Source: Croceivirga radicis (GTDB lineage Bacteria; Bacteroidota; Bacteroidia; Flavobacteriales; Flavobacteriaceae). From it: a stretch of DNA of 64,000 bases. The notes below the pieces were generated by a model. It was not told the DNA's origin. It was given only the letters and a program-made list of their open reading frames with translations, and did not search any database. A program made the translations under genes and the position numbers. Positions 44,606 through 52,495 of the stretch are shown piece by piece; positions within the stretch are counted from its first letter, which is position 1, and each line of letters starts with the position of its first letter. The DNA is taken from assembly GCF_002072105.2 (NCBI RefSeq), contig NZ_MTBC01000002.1, positions 248,001 to 312,000 on the forward strand. Direction: 5' to 3'.

Positions 44606-45385
44606 ATGAAACAACCTATAGGTATATTTGATTCTGGTATTGGCGGTACATCTATCTGGAAAGAAGTTATGCATCTGTTGCCTTATGAGTCTACGCTGTT
44701 TTTGGCAGATAGTGCCAATGCACCTTATGGTGAAAAAATTAAAGAAGAAATTCTATCCCTAAGTATTAAAAATACCGAATACCTATTAAAGAAAGGTGCT
44801 AAATTGATTGTAGTAGCTTGTAACACGGCCACCACAAATGCTATTGCAACCTTGCGGGAAACGTATGCTGTACCATTTATAGGTATAGAGCCGGCTATTA
44901 AACCGGCGGCTCTTAAAACCCAAACTGGAGTGGTTGGGGTGTTGGCTACAAAGGGTACCCTATCCAGTAGCTTATTTCATAACACTACAAAAATGCACGC
45001 TTCTGGAATAAGGGTAATTGAGCAGGTAGGTACGGGATTGGTAGATTTGATAGAAGAAGGTAAACTAGAATCTAAAGAAATGAGAGATTTATTGGCCACT
45101 TACATATACCCTATGATAGCTAAAGGAATGGATTGTTTGGTTTTGGGTTGTACGCATTACCCTTACTTAATTCCTATTCTTAAAGATATGATACCATCAG
45201 ATATTACCATTTTAGATTCAGGTTTAGCGGTTGCCAAACAAACTAAAACTGTTTTGGAAAAAAATAATCTTTTAGCGCCTAAAACAGCTTTGGTAGATCA
45301 TTGTCTTTACAGTAACAAAGACGCTGTTCTTTTAAAGCAATTTGTACCACTAAAAAGTGCTAAAGTTGCGTATTTAGACTTTTAA
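44606..45385 (+). CDS. murI: Glutamate racemase
   Basis: A 259-residue cofactor-free racemase that makes D-glutamate for peptidoglycan. The two catalytic Cys are Cys72 (VVACNTATTN) and Cys182 (LGCTHYPYL), and the N-terminal FDSGIGG is conserved. Its stop codon touches the stop codon of convergent folA with no base between. Confidence 0.97.
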   Translation: MKQPIGIFDSGIGGTSIWKEVMHLLPYESTLFLADSANAPYGEKIKEEILSLSIKNTEYLLKKGAKLIVVACNTATTNAIATLRETYAVPFIGIEPAIKPAALKTQTGVVGVLATKGTLSSSLFHNTTKMHASGIRVIEQVGTGLVDLIEEGKLESKEMRDLLATYIYPMIAKGMDCLVLGCTHYPYLIPILKDMIPSDITILDSGLAVAKQTKTVLEKNNLLAPKTALVDHCLYSNKDAVLLKQFVPLKSAKVAYLDF

Positions 45386-45877
45386 TTATTTTCTGGTGTA
45401 AGTTCTATAGGTAAATGCATATTCATGCCTATCATCTTTATCATGAAATACTTCTTGCTCCAATTGCCAAACATCCTTGTCTAATTCTGGAAAAAAGGCA
45501 TCGGCTTCTATTTCTGCATGTACCCGTGTTAATTCAATTTTAGTGGCAAAAGGTATGGCTAGCGCATAAATTTCGCCCCCACCTATAATAAAAGCATCTT
45601 CGGTAGGTGCAATTAAACTAAGTGCCTCTTCTATAGAATGGACAATAGTGCACGGAAACTTAGGCTTATAGTTTTTATCTCGTGTTATGGCTATGTGCTC
45701 TCTATTGGGTAAAGGGCTAGGAAAGCTTTCTAGCGTTTTTCTGCCCATGATTATTTTGTGTCCTGTGGTTAATGCTTTAAAGCGTTTAAAATCATCTGGT
45801 AAGTGCCAAGGCAAATCATTGTCTTTTCCCAAGGCATTGTTCTCTGCGGCAGCTGCTATTAAAATTAGTTGGTTCAT
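45386..45877 (-). CDS. folA: Dihydrofolate reductase
   Basis: A 163-residue NADPH-dependent enzyme. Typical motifs: LIAAAAENNALGKDNDLPWH near the start, DDFKRFKALTTGHKIIMGRKT, and FIIGGGEIYALA. It regenerates tetrahydrofolate used up by thymidylate synthase (gene at 54318). Its start codon overlaps the stop of the 2TM gene by ATGA, so the two are translationally coupled. Confidence 0.97.
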   Translation of the reverse strand: MNQLILIAAAAENNALGKDNDLPWHLPDDFKRFKALTTGHKIIMGRKTLESFPSPLPNREHIAITRDKNYKPKFPCTIVHSIEEALSLIAPTEDAFIIGGGEIYALAIPFATKIELTRVHAEIEADAFFPELDKDVWQLEQEVFHDKDDRHEYAFTYRTYTRK

Positions 45878-46260
45878 TCTTTTTTTTTATTGATTTGGGA
45901 TAAGGGAAAGTCGGTTTCAATTTCCTTTTGAATTTCGGCAATACGTTTTTTTTGCTTGGCCACTAACTTCTCGCGTTGTTTTCGTTCCCACTCCGTGCCC
46001 ATGAACTTTTGGGTTACAAAAACATTTACCAAATGGATTACAAATAAAAACGCCCATACTGTTATGGCCCAAATAAACCAGTTATAGTTTTCTCCGTATT
46101 TTAAAATTTTATTGATTAGGACCAGAAAGACACTTCCAATTAAAAAAATAACAAAATGTGTAAATAGGTTTTTCTTTTGCCTAACTCTTTTTTGAGCGTG
46201 TTCCAGCAGTTCGTGCTGTTCCAGTTCTATATCGTTTTTTGGCTTCTTTTTAGAAAACAT
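45874..46260 (-). CDS. 2TM domain membrane protein
   Basis: A 128-residue protein with two membrane helices (about 31-52 and 61-83) flanked by highly charged cytosolic ends. The ends hold motifs of the 2TM family (HAQKRVRQKKNLFTHFVIFL and KFMGTEWERKQ). Function unknown. It is cotranscribed with folA through an ATGA overlap and divergent from an aminotransferase gene. Confidence 0.88.
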   Translation of the reverse strand: MFSKKKPKNDIELEQHELLEHAQKRVRQKKNLFTHFVIFLIGSVFLVLINKILKYGENYNWFIWAITVWAFLFVIHLVNVFVTQKFMGTEWERKQREKLVAKQKKRIAEIQKEIETDFPLSQINKKKE

Positions 46261-46306
46261 CTTTGGTTATCTTTATAAACAAATATAACTGAAATACACC
46301 GCAATA

Positions 46307-47401
46307 ATGCTAGATATAAAGCAAATTAGAAAGGAGTTTCCCGCGCTTAGGAACCAGATATATGTTAATTGTGCGGCAGCTGGCCCATTTTATGAGGAGC
46401 TGCTAGAATGGAGGCAAGAACGCGATTTGGATTTGTTCTTAAAGGCTAGTGACGATTTTGTTGCCGGTAGAAAAGTTATTGGTAATACAAGACTAGAATT
46501 GTCAGCGTTTTTTAATTGCAAGCTTCACCAAGTATCTCTAGTACCTAGTTTTAGTTATGGTATGGGTATGGTTGTTCCCGGATTAAAGGAGGGGCAAAAC
46601 ATTCTGCTTATTAAAGAAGATTACCCAAGTCTACTTTGGCCATTTGAAAAAGCCAACCATCAACTCCATTTTATTGAATTGGCCACTAATCTAGAAGAAA
46701 GAATAAAAACAGCAATAAAGGAAGAGGGTATTACGGTTGTTGCTGTAAGCCTGGTGCAATGGTTAAACGGTTTTATGCTAAAACCATCGTTTTTTGTAGA
46801 ACTAAAAGAATTGTATCCAGAGGTGTTGTTACTGGTAGACGGTACACAATACTGTGGAGCTTATCCTCTAGATTTTGAGGCCAGTAAAATAGATGTGCTA
46901 TTGGCTAGTGGTTACAAATGGATGCTGGGTGGATATGGTAACGGATTTATTCTTTTTTCTAACCAAGCAGAAAAATGGTTAAAGACAACCAATTTTGGTT
47001 TTGGCTCTGTAGAAGGAGATTTTGATAAGAAAGGCGAAGTGTCTTTCAATAAATTTTTTGAGCCAGGTCATTTAGATTCGCTGGCTTTTGGTACATTGGG
47101 TTTTTCTACTAGATGGTTAAATAGTTTGGGTAAGGATAACATAGCCAACCAAAATAAGGTGCTTTCTAGTTATGCTTTTGAACAGTTTAGCACCTTAGGT
47201 TTACTAGAGGCTCAAGTATTAAATAGGTCCGAGCATAGTACTATATTCAGCATTTCTGGAGATGAAACGCTATTTAAGGAGTTACTATCAAAAGGTGTAG
47301 TTTGTTCTATGCGTGGAGGAAGAATAAGATTTAGTTTTCACTTTTTCAATACTTTAGAAGATATTACGGAAATAATAAACTTGTTAAAGAAGGTTATGTA
47401 A
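46307..47401 (+). CDS. Class V aminotransferase family PLP enzyme
   Basis: A 364-residue fold-type I PLP enzyme of the cysteine desulfurase/kynureninase-like superfamily. The region before the cofactor Lys is LLVDGTQYCGAYPLDF, and the Lys itself lies in LASGYKWMLGGYGNGF. No active-site Cys loop of a true cysteine desulfurase can be seen, so the substrate is open. The gene stands alone, divergent from 2TM-folA. Confidence 0.85.
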   Translation: MLDIKQIRKEFPALRNQIYVNCAAAGPFYEELLEWRQERDLDLFLKASDDFVAGRKVIGNTRLELSAFFNCKLHQVSLVPSFSYGMGMVVPGLKEGQNILLIKEDYPSLLWPFEKANHQLHFIELATNLEERIKTAIKEEGITVVAVSLVQWLNGFMLKPSFFVELKELYPEVLLLVDGTQYCGAYPLDFEASKIDVLLASGYKWMLGGYGNGFILFSNQAEKWLKTTNFGFGSVEGDFDKKGEVSFNKFFEPGHLDSLAFGTLGFSTRWLNSLGKDNIANQNKVLSSYAFEQFSTLGLLEAQVLNRSEHSTIFSISGDETLFKELLSKGVVCSMRGGRIRFSFHFFNTLEDITEIINLLKKVM

Positions 47402-47554
47402 TTCTGTTTATGACAAAAAAATCTTACTTTTTCATAGAAAGTCAACGTTAGATTAAGGCGAATTTATTAAAATGATAAATCGATGCTAACCTGTTGACAA
47501 TTAATACTTTTATGATTTGTTTTGTAATTGAATTTTTAATGAAAATTAGTTGTC

Positions 47555-47851
47555 ATGGCAATCAAAAAACAGTACTTAAAAAGTAAGCCAATTTGTAAGG
47601 TAACCTTTACGGTACCAGCAAAAGAAGCAGAGAATGTAGCGGTAGTTGGCGATTTTAATAATTGGAACCCTAAAGGAAGTTCACTTAAAAAATTAAAGAA
47701 TGGAACCTTTAAAGGAACATTTGAATTACCTAAGGAGAATACCTATGAGTTTCGCTATCTTGTAGACAAAACGTACGTAAATGATGAGTCTGCAGATCGT
47801 TACCAATGGAACGATTATGCGGGTGCAGAAAACGCTGTAATAGAACTTTAG
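47555..47851 (+). CDS. Stand-alone glycogen-binding (CBM48/isoamylase early set) domain protein
   Basis: A 98-residue protein made of one beta-sandwich domain. The core motif VAVVGDFNNWNP, the later GTFKGTFELPKENTYEFRYL and the Trp residues match the AMPK-beta/CBM48 glycogen-binding fold. There is no catalytic domain and no signal peptide. It may act as a small cytosolic glycogen adaptor or partner of a kinase or branching enzyme elsewhere. It is monocistronic, with 153 bases upstream and a terminator downstream. Confidence 0.9.
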   Translation: MAIKKQYLKSKPICKVTFTVPAKEAENVAVVGDFNNWNPKGSSLKKLKNGTFKGTFELPKENTYEFRYLVDKTYVNDESADRYQWNDYAGAENAVIEL

Positions 47852-47857
47852 CTATAT

Positions 47858-47890
47858 AAGCCTCGTTTAAAAACGGGGCTTTCCTTTTTT
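47858..47890 (+). terminator. Intrinsic terminator after the CBM48 gene
   Basis: AAGCCTCGTTT (47858-47868) pairs with AAACGGGGCTT (47871-47881), one T-G pair, then TTCCTTTTTT. Confidence 0.82.
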
Positions 47891-48862
47891 CTATGCTATA
47901 GTGAATAAGTAGTTTTTAAAAGTACTATTTGCATCCTTAAATTGGTTCACCACACGTAAACCGGCATCTTCTGCCATTTGGTAGACCATAGCATCATCAT
48001 ATTTTTGTGAAATTTCGGTATGTATAGTCTCCCAAGCATCAAACTCAAAGCTTTGTTCTAAGATATCTATGGTAACTTCTTGCGCTATTTTGCTAACCAA
48101 ATAGCTTTTTGCAGTACCTGTTTCCGGGTTATAACTCTCCCAATGAATAAAGTTGTCCAAATTAAAATTGCCTCCTAATTCATTGTTAATTCGGGTTAAG
48201 ACATTCTTGTTAAATGCTGCCGTAATACCAGACGGGTCGCTATAGGCATTTAAGATTGTCCTAGGGTGTTTCTTTTGGTCCATCCCCATAAAGAATAAAT
48301 CGTCTTTATTTAGAATATGGGCAATATTCATCAAAAATTCTACCGCTAGTTTATGGTTAAGGTTGCCAATGTTAGAACCTAAAAACAAGATTACCTTTTT
48401 CTTTTCTTGTGTTTGTCCCATTTCTTTTAAACTATCAAAATAAGTGCCTTGTATAGGTCGTACAGATACGTTAGGCAGCTCATTGGTCAAGGAGGTACTT
48501 AGTTGTGCTAAAGCATTGGCACTAATATCTATTGGGCGGTATTCAAATTGATACTTTTGTTTTAAAAGTTCCTTTAAAAGTAGTTTGGTTTTAGTACCGT
48601 CACCGGCACCAAGTTCATACAAATTAAACGGAACATTTGGAGTAGAAAAGCTAGCGGTTATTTCTGATTTATGTTGCTCAAATATTGTGTATTCTGCTCG
48701 TGTTAAGTAATACTCTGGCAAAGCCATAATTTGCTGAAAAAGCTTATCTCCAATTTCATCATAAAAGTATTTGGAAGATAAATGTTTAGGAAATGCACTG
48801 AGCCCTTCTTTTACCTCTCTGGCAAAAACCATATTCGTTTTAGGTGTAGTTGTTTTTTCCAT
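47891..48862 (-). CDS. egtD: L-histidine N-alpha-methyltransferase EgtD
   Basis: A 323-residue SAM-dependent enzyme that trimethylates histidine to hercynine, the first step of ergothioneine synthesis. Motifs are FYDEIGDKLFQQIMALPEYY near the start, YELGAGDGTKTKLLL for SAM and LFLGSNIGNL. ATG 48862 is chosen; an in-frame upstream ATG at 48904 would overlap egtB by 34 bases. It follows egtB by 8 bases. Confidence 0.95.
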   Translation of the reverse strand: MEKTTTPKTNMVFAREVKEGLSAFPKHLSSKYFYDEIGDKLFQQIMALPEYYLTRAEYTIFEQHKSEITASFSTPNVPFNLYELGAGDGTKTKLLLKELLKQKYQFEYRPIDISANALAQLSTSLTNELPNVSVRPIQGTYFDSLKEMGQTQEKKKVILFLGSNIGNLNHKLAVEFLMNIAHILNKDDLFFMGMDQKKHPRTILNAYSDPSGITAAFNKNVLTRINNELGGNFNLDNFIHWESYNPETGTAKSYLVSKIAQEVTIDILEQSFEFDAWETIHTEISQKYDDAMVYQMAEDAGLRVVNQFKDANSTFKNYLFTIA

Positions 48863-48870
48863 TACGTGTT

Positions 48871-50031
48871 TTATTTTGCCAGTCTTAGGCCAGTATATTG
48901 CCACCTTAATTGTGGGTGAAAAAAATTTCTATAGGTGTGGCGTGTGTGGTTGTTTGGAGTGGCTATAGACCCACCCCTTAGTACTTTTTGGCTTACCATG
49001 AACTTGCCATTGTATTCGCCCAAAGCCCCGTCTGCTTTTTTATAGTTTGGATAGGGTAGATAAGCACTTTCTGTCCATTCCCACCGGCTACCCCATTGTA
49101 GTTTGTCATTCGCAACTTCCCATTCAAATTCTGTGGGCAGTCGTAAACCCTTCCATTGGGCAAAAGCAAAGGCTTCATAAAAGGAAATATGAGCTAAAGG
49201 CACATTTAATTGAATTGGTTGTAGACCTTGTAAGGTATAATACTGCCAATTGTCTGCTACCAAGTGCCAATAATTGGGAGCTTTAATATTGTTGCTGGTT
49301 ACCCAATCCCATCCTTCTGCATGCCATAAGTCAAAACGTTCATAACCACCATCGTTTATAAATTCTAAAAACTCACCATTGGTTACTAACGTGTTTCTAA
49401 TACTAAAATCATGAAGGTAGACTTTATGTCTACCCAATTCGTTGTCATAACAAAAAGCATCGCCCTTATGACCTATTTCATAAACTCCCTCATCAATGGA
49501 AATCCATTCCGTTTGTGTTGCATCAGGGGGATATTCAATAATCTTATCATCATAACTTGGCAATAGAGGATTGTTACCAAGAATGTACTTAATATCTGTT
49601 AGCAATAATTCTTGGTGTTGTTTTTCATGATGAATACCAATTTCTAAAAGTACTGCTACATCTTCAGTAATGGGGGCATCAAATAGGGTTGATATGGCTT
49701 GGGTAACTTGTTCTCTATAGCTGTAAATTTGAGCAACGGTGGGTCTACTTAAATTGCCACGGTCTGCACGTACCACTCGTTTGCCAACGGTTTCATAGTA
49801 GCTATTAAAGACAAAAGAAAAATCCTCATGATAGGTTTTGTAATTCTTTACATAGGGTTTAAGGATAAACTCTTCAAAAAACCAAGTAGTATGGCCCAAA
49901 TGCCATTTTGGTGGACTCACATCTGCTATGGGTTGTACCACATAATCTTCTGTAGCTAGGGGTGCACAAAGTTTTTCGGATTGTTTTCTTGTTGCTAAGA
50001 AAAATTCCAGCATGGGGTGCATTGTGGGCAT
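48871..50031 (-). CDS. egtB: Ergothioneine biosynthesis sulfoxide synthase EgtB
   Basis: A 386-residue non-heme iron enzyme joining hercynine to a thiol donor. An N-terminal DinB-like domain supplies iron ligands (His47 in HLGH; His135-x3-His139 in HHEKQHQE), followed by an FGE-sulfatase-like domain (about 165-386) with LRLPTEFEWE and VLRGGSIATP. No egtA, egtC or egtE is adjacent. A two-gene egtBD set is the arrangement of bacteria that use cysteine or gamma-glutamylcysteine directly and a lyase encoded elsewhere. Start ATG 50031; ATG 50022 is an alternative. Confidence 0.93.
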   Translation of the reverse strand: MPTMHPMLEFFLATRKQSEKLCAPLATEDYVVQPIADVSPPKWHLGHTTWFFEEFILKPYVKNYKTYHEDFSFVFNSYYETVGKRVVRADRGNLSRPTVAQIYSYREQVTQAISTLFDAPITEDVAVLLEIGIHHEKQHQELLLTDIKYILGNNPLLPSYDDKIIEYPPDATQTEWISIDEGVYEIGHKGDAFCYDNELGRHKVYLHDFSIRNTLVTNGEFLEFINDGGYERFDLWHAEGWDWVTSNNIKAPNYWHLVADNWQYYTLQGLQPIQLNVPLAHISFYEAFAFAQWKGLRLPTEFEWEVANDKLQWGSRWEWTESAYLPYPNYKKADGALGEYNGKFMVSQKVLRGGSIATPNNHTRHTYRNFFHPQLRWQYTGLRLAK

Positions 50032-50073
50032 GGATAGCGTTTTTTCTAAATATACGCATTAAATAGGGGGCTA

Positions 50074-51573
50074 CTACGCATTGGATATGTTATAAATTGG
50101 TAAAGAAAAGCTAAAAATGGTTCCCTCATTGGGTTTGCTTAATACCTTGATGCTGGCATTATGCAGTTCTACAATTTTTCTTACAATGGCTAAACCTAGG
50201 CCGGCCCCTTCTTTTTCATGACTTTGTTTGGTTTGTCTGTAGCGTTCAAAAATTAAAGCCTGATTTTCTTCTGTGATACCAGGGCCGTCATCCTTTATTA
50301 AAATAGCAACTTCTTTATTGTTGTTGACTAATTGAAGTGTAACCGTGCCGTTTTCTGGCGTAAATTTTAGGGCATTGTCTATTAAATTTTGGATGGCACG
50401 TTCTACCAAAGATATATCTGCAAATACCAGCGGCACGTTTTCTGGAATGTCCAGTGAAAATTGAATGTTCTTTTTCTGCGCCAATACTTCATAGTTGTTG
50501 CAAATGTCATGCGCCAATTCGCTTAATAAAAATGGTTCTTTTTTTGGGGTTATTTGCTTGGCTTCTAACTTGGAATACTCAAACAATTGGGCTATCATTT
50601 TAGATAATCGCTCACCACTAGAACTTATAATATCCATGTAGCGTTCTTTATCGCTTTCAGATAATTGTCCTTCTTTCATTTTCAAAGTTTCTATATAACC
50701 TTGTATTACGGATAAGGGCGTACGCAGGTCATGGCTAATATTGGCAATAAGTTCCCTACGCATGTTTTCTAAAGATTTTATGTGTTCCATATCTTTTAAT
50801 ATGGTATCTGCCATCTCATTATAGGTATTGGCAAGTCCAGTTAAATCGGTTTTGTGCTTGGCAGCAATTCGGTACTCCAAATCTCCTTGCTGAAAACGCT
50901 TGGCGGCATAACTAATTTCCCGTAAGTTTTTGGTTAGATACCAAATACTAAGAATGCCTAAAAGTCCGGCAAAAAACAAGGTAAGGACAGAGATGCCCAA
51001 ACCCATTTTTTGTGCATATCCGCCAAACAATAACGCTTTGGTATTACTGTAATCTTGCCCAGCTAAAATAATGTAGATATAGCCTTCTTTTCCACCTTTA
51101 GAAAATTTGGCTGCAGAAAATATTTGTTCTTCTCCAGGACTTCTAGGATTGTCTCCTAAGATATAGCCATTTCCATTTTGAGCAATAAAAGATTCAATTG
51201 GAGCTAAGGCAACTTGTTCTTGTTGTTTTTTGGGGTCACTATGGTCTAGAACAACAGAATACTGTACTTTTCCTTCCATATCTAACAGATAAACTTCTAT
51301 AGCACGATTTATTCCCATCATATCGTGCATAATATCGCCAAACAAGGCTTTGTTTACATTGCCCAAACTATCTATGGGGCTTTCAGAAACAAATTTTTCG
51401 TCTATTAAATCTTGGGCTAAATTAGCGTGCAATCGCTGTGTGGTTTCGGATAAATAGTGATTGGAAAAATAAAATGTGGCCGCCGTAAAACCAATACCGG
51501 CCAAAAGGAGTACCGCTAAGAACGAAATTATTAGTTTGGTAATAAGCCGGTTAGAGTAGAGATTTTCTTTCAT
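50074..51573 (-). CDS. Sensor histidine kinase (HAMP, HisKA)
   Basis: A 499-residue membrane kinase: TM1 (about 11-34), an extracytoplasmic sensor domain (35-188), TM2 (190-213), a HAMP domain (about 214-266), a HisKA domain with ANISHDLRTPLSVIQG (His281) and an ATPase with NLIDNALKF, DDGPGI and GAGLGLAIV. Its start overlaps the response regulator stop by ATGA. The divergent repeat lipoprotein is a likely target or partner. The signal is unknown. Confidence 0.95.
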   Translation of the reverse strand: MKENLYSNRLITKLIISFLAVLLLAGIGFTAATFYFSNHYLSETTQRLHANLAQDLIDEKFVSESPIDSLGNVNKALFGDIMHDMMGINRAIEVYLLDMEGKVQYSVVLDHSDPKKQQEQVALAPIESFIAQNGNGYILGDNPRSPGEEQIFSAAKFSKGGKEGYIYIILAGQDYSNTKALLFGGYAQKMGLGISVLTLFFAGLLGILSIWYLTKNLREISYAAKRFQQGDLEYRIAAKHKTDLTGLANTYNEMADTILKDMEHIKSLENMRRELIANISHDLRTPLSVIQGYIETLKMKEGQLSESDKERYMDIISSSGERLSKMIAQLFEYSKLEAKQITPKKEPFLLSELAHDICNNYEVLAQKKNIQFSLDIPENVPLVFADISLVERAIQNLIDNALKFTPENGTVTLQLVNNNKEVAILIKDDGPGITEENQALIFERYRQTKQSHEKEGAGLGLAIVRKIVELHNASIKVLSKPNEGTIFSFSLPIYNISNA

Positions 51574-52274
51574 ACTTCTTCATTGAATTTATAGCCAACA
51601 CCCCAAGAGGTTAAAATATATCTTGGATTGCCCATGTCTGGCTCTATTTTAGAGCGCAATCTGTTAATGTGTGAGTTTACCGTATGCTCATAACCCTGAA
51701 AATCATAACCCCAAATAAGGTTAAGTAGCTTGGTACGGTCATAACTTTTACCGGGATTGCTAGACAGTAACACCAGTAAGTCAAACTCTTTAGGGCTTAA
51801 GTCTATTTTTTTGTCTTTTAGGGTAACCTTCCTGTATTCTAAGTCTACTGCTAATTCTCCAAAGGTCATTTTTTTGGTTTCCTTAGTTATAGGTGCTTCG
51901 GGAGCACTCATATTACCGCGTCTAAAAATGGCTTTTACACGTGCCAAGAATTCTCGTATGCTAAAGGGTTTAGTTAGGTAGTCATCTGCGCCCATTTCTA
52001 AACCTAGTACCTTGTCTATTTCTTCAGATTTTGCCGTAAGCATTAAAATAGGACTATTTAGTTGTGCGGCACGTAGTCTTCTGCAAATTTCTATTCCGTC
52101 TAGTTCTGGTAACATTACATCTAGAACAATAAGGTCTGGCTTAAGAGATAAAGCTTTCTCCAAACCTTCTATCCCTTTTGTAGCGGTTTCCACTTGGCAG
52201 TCCAAGTCTTTTAAATGGAGTTCTAATAAATGGATAATTTCCGGGTCGTCCTCTATAATCAATACCTGCTTCAT
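51570..52274 (-). CDS. OmpR-family response regulator
   Basis: A 234-residue regulator with a receiver domain (phospho-acceptor Asp52 in LIVLDVMLPELDG, Lys in MLTAKSEE/LTKPF) and a winged-helix DNA-binding domain (about 135-230; LSPKEFDLLVLLSSNPGKS, HINRLRSKIE). ATG 52274 gives the standard MKQVLIIEDD start; an in-frame ATG at 52292 adds six residues. It is cotranscribed with the kinase. TTGTGA-like repeats just upstream are candidate binding sites. Confidence 0.95.
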   Translation of the reverse strand: MKQVLIIEDDPEIIHLLELHLKDLDCQVETATKGIEGLEKALSLKPDLIVLDVMLPELDGIEICRRLRAAQLNSPILMLTAKSEEIDKVLGLEMGADDYLTKPFSIREFLARVKAIFRRGNMSAPEAPITKETKKMTFGELAVDLEYRKVTLKDKKIDLSPKEFDLLVLLSSNPGKSYDRTKLLNLIWGYDFQGYEHTVNSHINRLRSKIEPDMGNPRYILTSWGVGYKFNEEV

Positions 52275-52297
52275 ACGGGCTAAATAAGACATAATAT

Positions 52298-52344
52298 TTC
52301 ACAAAAAGTTCACAAGTCCACAAGGCATTGTGATGGTTTGTGAT
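52298..52344. promoter_or_regulatory. Cluster of TTGTGA-type repeats, candidate response-regulator sites
   Basis: TTCACAA occurs at 52298 and 52309 (11 bases apart), the related TCCACAA at 52317, and TTGTGAT (the opposite orientation) at 52328 and 52338 (10 bases apart). OmpR-type regulators bind direct repeats one helical turn apart. The cluster lies between the regulator gene and the repeat lipoprotein gene. Confidence 0.5.
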
Positions 52345-52495
52345 AAAATAGTCGCACTTTTCTTAAAAGGCTAACAATTTGATATTAAAATAGGAATTAA
52401 AGTATTGAAAATCAACATGTAATAAATCTTTAAATTTCTGTGAAGAGTTTGCAATCTGTGGTGGGTTCCTTTGTCAAAACTTAAAAATTATAACA

